Origin: Thermodesulfobacteriota bacterium
Lineage (GTDB): Bacteria; Desulfobacterota; Syntrophorhabdia; Syntrophorhabdales; JANXAF01
DNA: 33,680 nucleotides
Assembly (NCBI GenBank): GCA_025062045.1
Contig: JANXAF010000010.1
Coordinates: forward strand, 30,704 to 64,383
Direction: 5' to 3'
The notes under the pieces are model-generated. The model had not been told where the DNA came from. It searched no databases and worked only from the letters and a program-made list of their open reading frames with translations. The position numbers and the translations under genes are program-made. This document shows, piece after piece, positions 32,230 to 33,680 of the stretch; the first letter of the stretch is position 1; each line of letters starts with the position of its first letter.

Positions 32230-32637
32230 ATGAAGGTTCGAAGAAATAACGGTGATGTACTTTCTGAGATCAACATAATTCCGCTTGTTGATGTCATGCT
32301 CGTACTCCTTATCATATTTATGATAACTGCTCCTATGATGCACCACGGAGTAAAGGTTGACGTACCTAAAATGACAGCTAAGCCTTTACCCCAAAAGGAT
32401 GAACCGCAAATCCTATATATAACGAAAAACGAAGAACTGATACTAAATGAAAAGAGGATCAAACTTTCCGATTTGAAACCCGCACTCAGTCTGATATTTT
32501 CTGGAAAACCGGAAGCAGAGATATACCTTAAGGCGGACAAAAATGTAAGCTATGGGTTCGTAGTCAAATGCATGGGAATAATTAGAGAAGCAGGGATAGA
32601 AAGGATAAACATAGTCACGAGGCCGGAGGAAGAATGA
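32230..32637 (+). CDS. tolR: TolR/ExbD-family protein
   Basis: The 135-residue product has one N-terminal membrane helix (VDVMLVLLIIFMITAPM). It carries the functional aspartate in IIPLVDVMLVLL, which in TolR/ExbD is the proton-carrying residue, followed by a periplasmic domain that includes IYLKADKNVSYGFVVKCMGIIREAG. It partners with TolQ to couple proton flow to the TolA-like protein. It starts 4 nt after tolQ and its stop overlaps the next ATG (ATGA). Confidence 0.92.
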   Translation: MKVRRNNGDVLSEINIIPLVDVMLVLLIIFMITAPMMHHGVKVDVPKMTAKPLPQKDEPQILYITKNEELILNEKRIKLSDLKPALSLIFSGKPEAEIYLKADKNVSYGFVVKCMGIIREAGIERINIVTRPEEE

Positions 32638-33422
32638 CTCAGGAGCTATCCTTTTTTCGAATGCTTATTCTTTCTATCATCCTGCATCTCGCCTGCTTCA
32701 CTTTTTTATCCGTCGCCGTAAAGAAAAGTATAAAAAAGATGGACTTCCCTTACTCCTATTCGGTAAATATCGTAACTTCAATCGGACATGAAGCACAACC
32801 AACCAAGGCATTGGAGGAAAAAAAATTTCACGAGACTCAAACAAAAGGAGCAAAAACTGAAATCCAAACCAAACCGAAACCAAACTTAAAAACGGAAGCG
32901 AAAATCCGAAAGGACATAAAGAGGAATTCCGTGGAAAAGTCACTTTCCTTGTCGAAAGAGCTTCCAAGTTCGCCTACCAAAGAGGAGTTAGCCCATCTGG
33001 AAGAAAGGATAAAGGAACTTAGATCGAAGACCCACTATCTCAGTGTTGGCCAAGCTGAAGGCAAATCGCAAGAAGAGAAAGTTCGTGGATTAGGAACTTC
33101 GCAAGTAAGTGGAAGTTCAATTCCGATTGATCCTGCAACTCAGACATATATCGGAATGATCTGGGACAAGGTAAAAAAAGCATGGGGCCTCCCAGGAGGT
33201 CTCGCACTGAGGAAGGATTTGGAGACTATAGTCGTTATCACAATAAGGAGGGATGGAAGAATTGTCGATCTCAATATGGAAAAGAGATCTGGTAACAGGA
33301 TTTATGACGAGGCGGTCCTTAGAACTCTTCGTGCCTGCGACCCTTTCCCCCCTTTCCCACAGTCCATATCAACTGAGTACATTGAGATCGGGTTTAGGTT
33401 CCTTCCAGGGGATCTCTCTTGA
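32634..33422 (+). CDS. TonB/TolA-like energy transducer
   Basis: The 262-residue product has one N-terminal anchor (ILSIILHLACFTFLSVAV, about residues 12-30). A lysine-, glutamate- and threonine-rich linker (about 50-150) would span the periplasm. The C-terminal domain (about 170-258) is TonB/TolA-type: YIGMIWDKVKKAWGLPGG, VVITIRRDGRIVDLNMEKRSGN, YDEAVLRTLRACDPFPPFP. Position after tolQ and tolR points to TolA function at the outer membrane with Pal. Fold and linker length are closer to TonB-family proteins than to E. coli TolA with its long helix. tolB and pal are not in this window. Confidence 0.85.
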   Translation: MTQELSFFRMLILSIILHLACFTFLSVAVKKSIKKMDFPYSYSVNIVTSIGHEAQPTKALEEKKFHETQTKGAKTEIQTKPKPNLKTEAKIRKDIKRNSVEKSLSLSKELPSSPTKEELAHLEERIKELRSKTHYLSVGQAEGKSQEEKVRGLGTSQVSGSSIPIDPATQTYIGMIWDKVKKAWGLPGGLALRKDLETIVVITIRRDGRIVDLNMEKRSGNRIYDEAVLRTLRACDPFPPFPQSISTEYIEIGFRFLPGDLS

Positions 33423-33680
33423 GCTTAGCCCAAAGCCTCATCCTAGGTATAATCCAGGGTGTGACAGAGTTTTTACCGATTAGTAGTTCTGCCCACCTTA
33501 TTCTCATTCCCTGGTTTTTCCGGTTTGAACAGGGAGGGCTAACGTATGATGTCATGTTACATTTCTCTACGCTTTTTGCTACCCTCATTCTTTATGGCCG
33601 AACGTTCTTTTTTCTCATTTTGGAGGTAAAAGACAAGTTCCGGCAAAAAAGGATTAAGGAATCGCTCCTTCTTAAGATTA
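33419..33680 (+). CDS. uppP: Undecaprenyl-diphosphatase, 3' end outside window
   Basis: The first 87 residues are visible. LILGIIQGVTEFLPISSSAHLILIP is the BacA/UppP active-site signature, including the catalytic glutamate and the SSSAH motif. The enzyme dephosphorylates undecaprenyl diphosphate so the lipid carrier can be reused for peptidoglycan and O-antigen; overproduction gives bacitracin resistance. It is an integral membrane protein. The start is a TTG that overlaps the preceding TGA (TTGA), with AGGGG upstream, so it belongs to the tolQ operon. The gene runs beyond position 33680. Confidence 0.93.
   Translation, partial: MSLAQSLILGIIQGVTEFLPISSSAHLILIPWFFRFEQGGLTYDVMLHFSTLFATLILYGRTFFFLILEVKDKFRQKRIKESLLLKI

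Overview
The window looks like chromosomal DNA of an anaerobic, diderm bacterium of the Desulfobacterota (old Deltaproteobacteria) type. This rests on an AhbC/HemB/AhbD siroheme-to-heme gene set, a Re-citrate-synthase-type enzyme, a TolQ/TolR/TonB-like cluster, zapA followed by 6S RNA, and type A RNase P RNA. Taxonomy is inferred from gene content only. Genes are tightly packed with many 4-50 nt overlaps, and several starts are TTG. I see no insertion sequence, phage gene, CRISPR array or plasmid origin.

Layout. 1-2829 (+): an SfsA nuclease fused to DUF123 (5' end outside the window), a nitroreductase and a DegT-type aminotransferase. 2819-6249 (-): a heme operon of small exported protein, ahbC, hemB and ahbD. 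6326-9921 (+): an unrecognised four-gene operon with two paralogous GNAT-fold proteins around a TraB/GumN-family protein, then a radical SAM/SPASM protein. 9835-25210 (-): a long co-oriented block. In transcription order it holds aspS; Re-citrate synthase, two-subunit aconitase-like enzyme and isocitrate dehydrogenase; prfB with its programmed frameshift; a zapB-like gene, zapA and 6S RNA; rny, ymdB and tyrS; tRNA-Asn; and a SpoIID-domain protein with MurU-like and AmgK-like enzymes. 25302-30507 (+): a CAU tRNA, a Zn-ribbon protein, RNase H, RNase P RNA, a GNAT enzyme, MarC, an AEC transporter, DUF2784, a VKOR-thioredoxin fusion and a tiny ORF. 30587-31243 (-): trpF. 31395-31529 (+): a consensus promoter, a short transcript and a terminator, predicted to be a small RNA. 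31563-33680 (+): tolQ, tolR, a TonB/TolA-like gene and the start of uppP.

How the genes work together. The genes that resemble a leucine operon (LeuA-, LeuC-, LeuD- and LeuB-like) are best read as the oxidative branch from oxaloacetate and acetyl-CoA to 2-oxoglutarate. The citrate synthase carries a C-terminal Cache/PDC-like sensor domain. RNA metabolism is strongly represented (RNase Y, YmdB, RNase H, RNase P RNA, 6S RNA, RF2, two aminoacyl-tRNA synthetases, two tRNAs). Cell-envelope genes are also prominent (SpoIID/MurU/AmgK, Tol, UppP).

The observations most worth a second look are the unnamed approximately 100-nt RNA at 31430-31529, the RNase H reading frame that runs 73 nt into RNase P RNA, the sensor-fused Re-citrate synthase operon, the GNAT-TraB-GNAT-radical SAM operon, and the SpoIID protein with no export signal beside peptidoglycan-sugar salvage enzymes.
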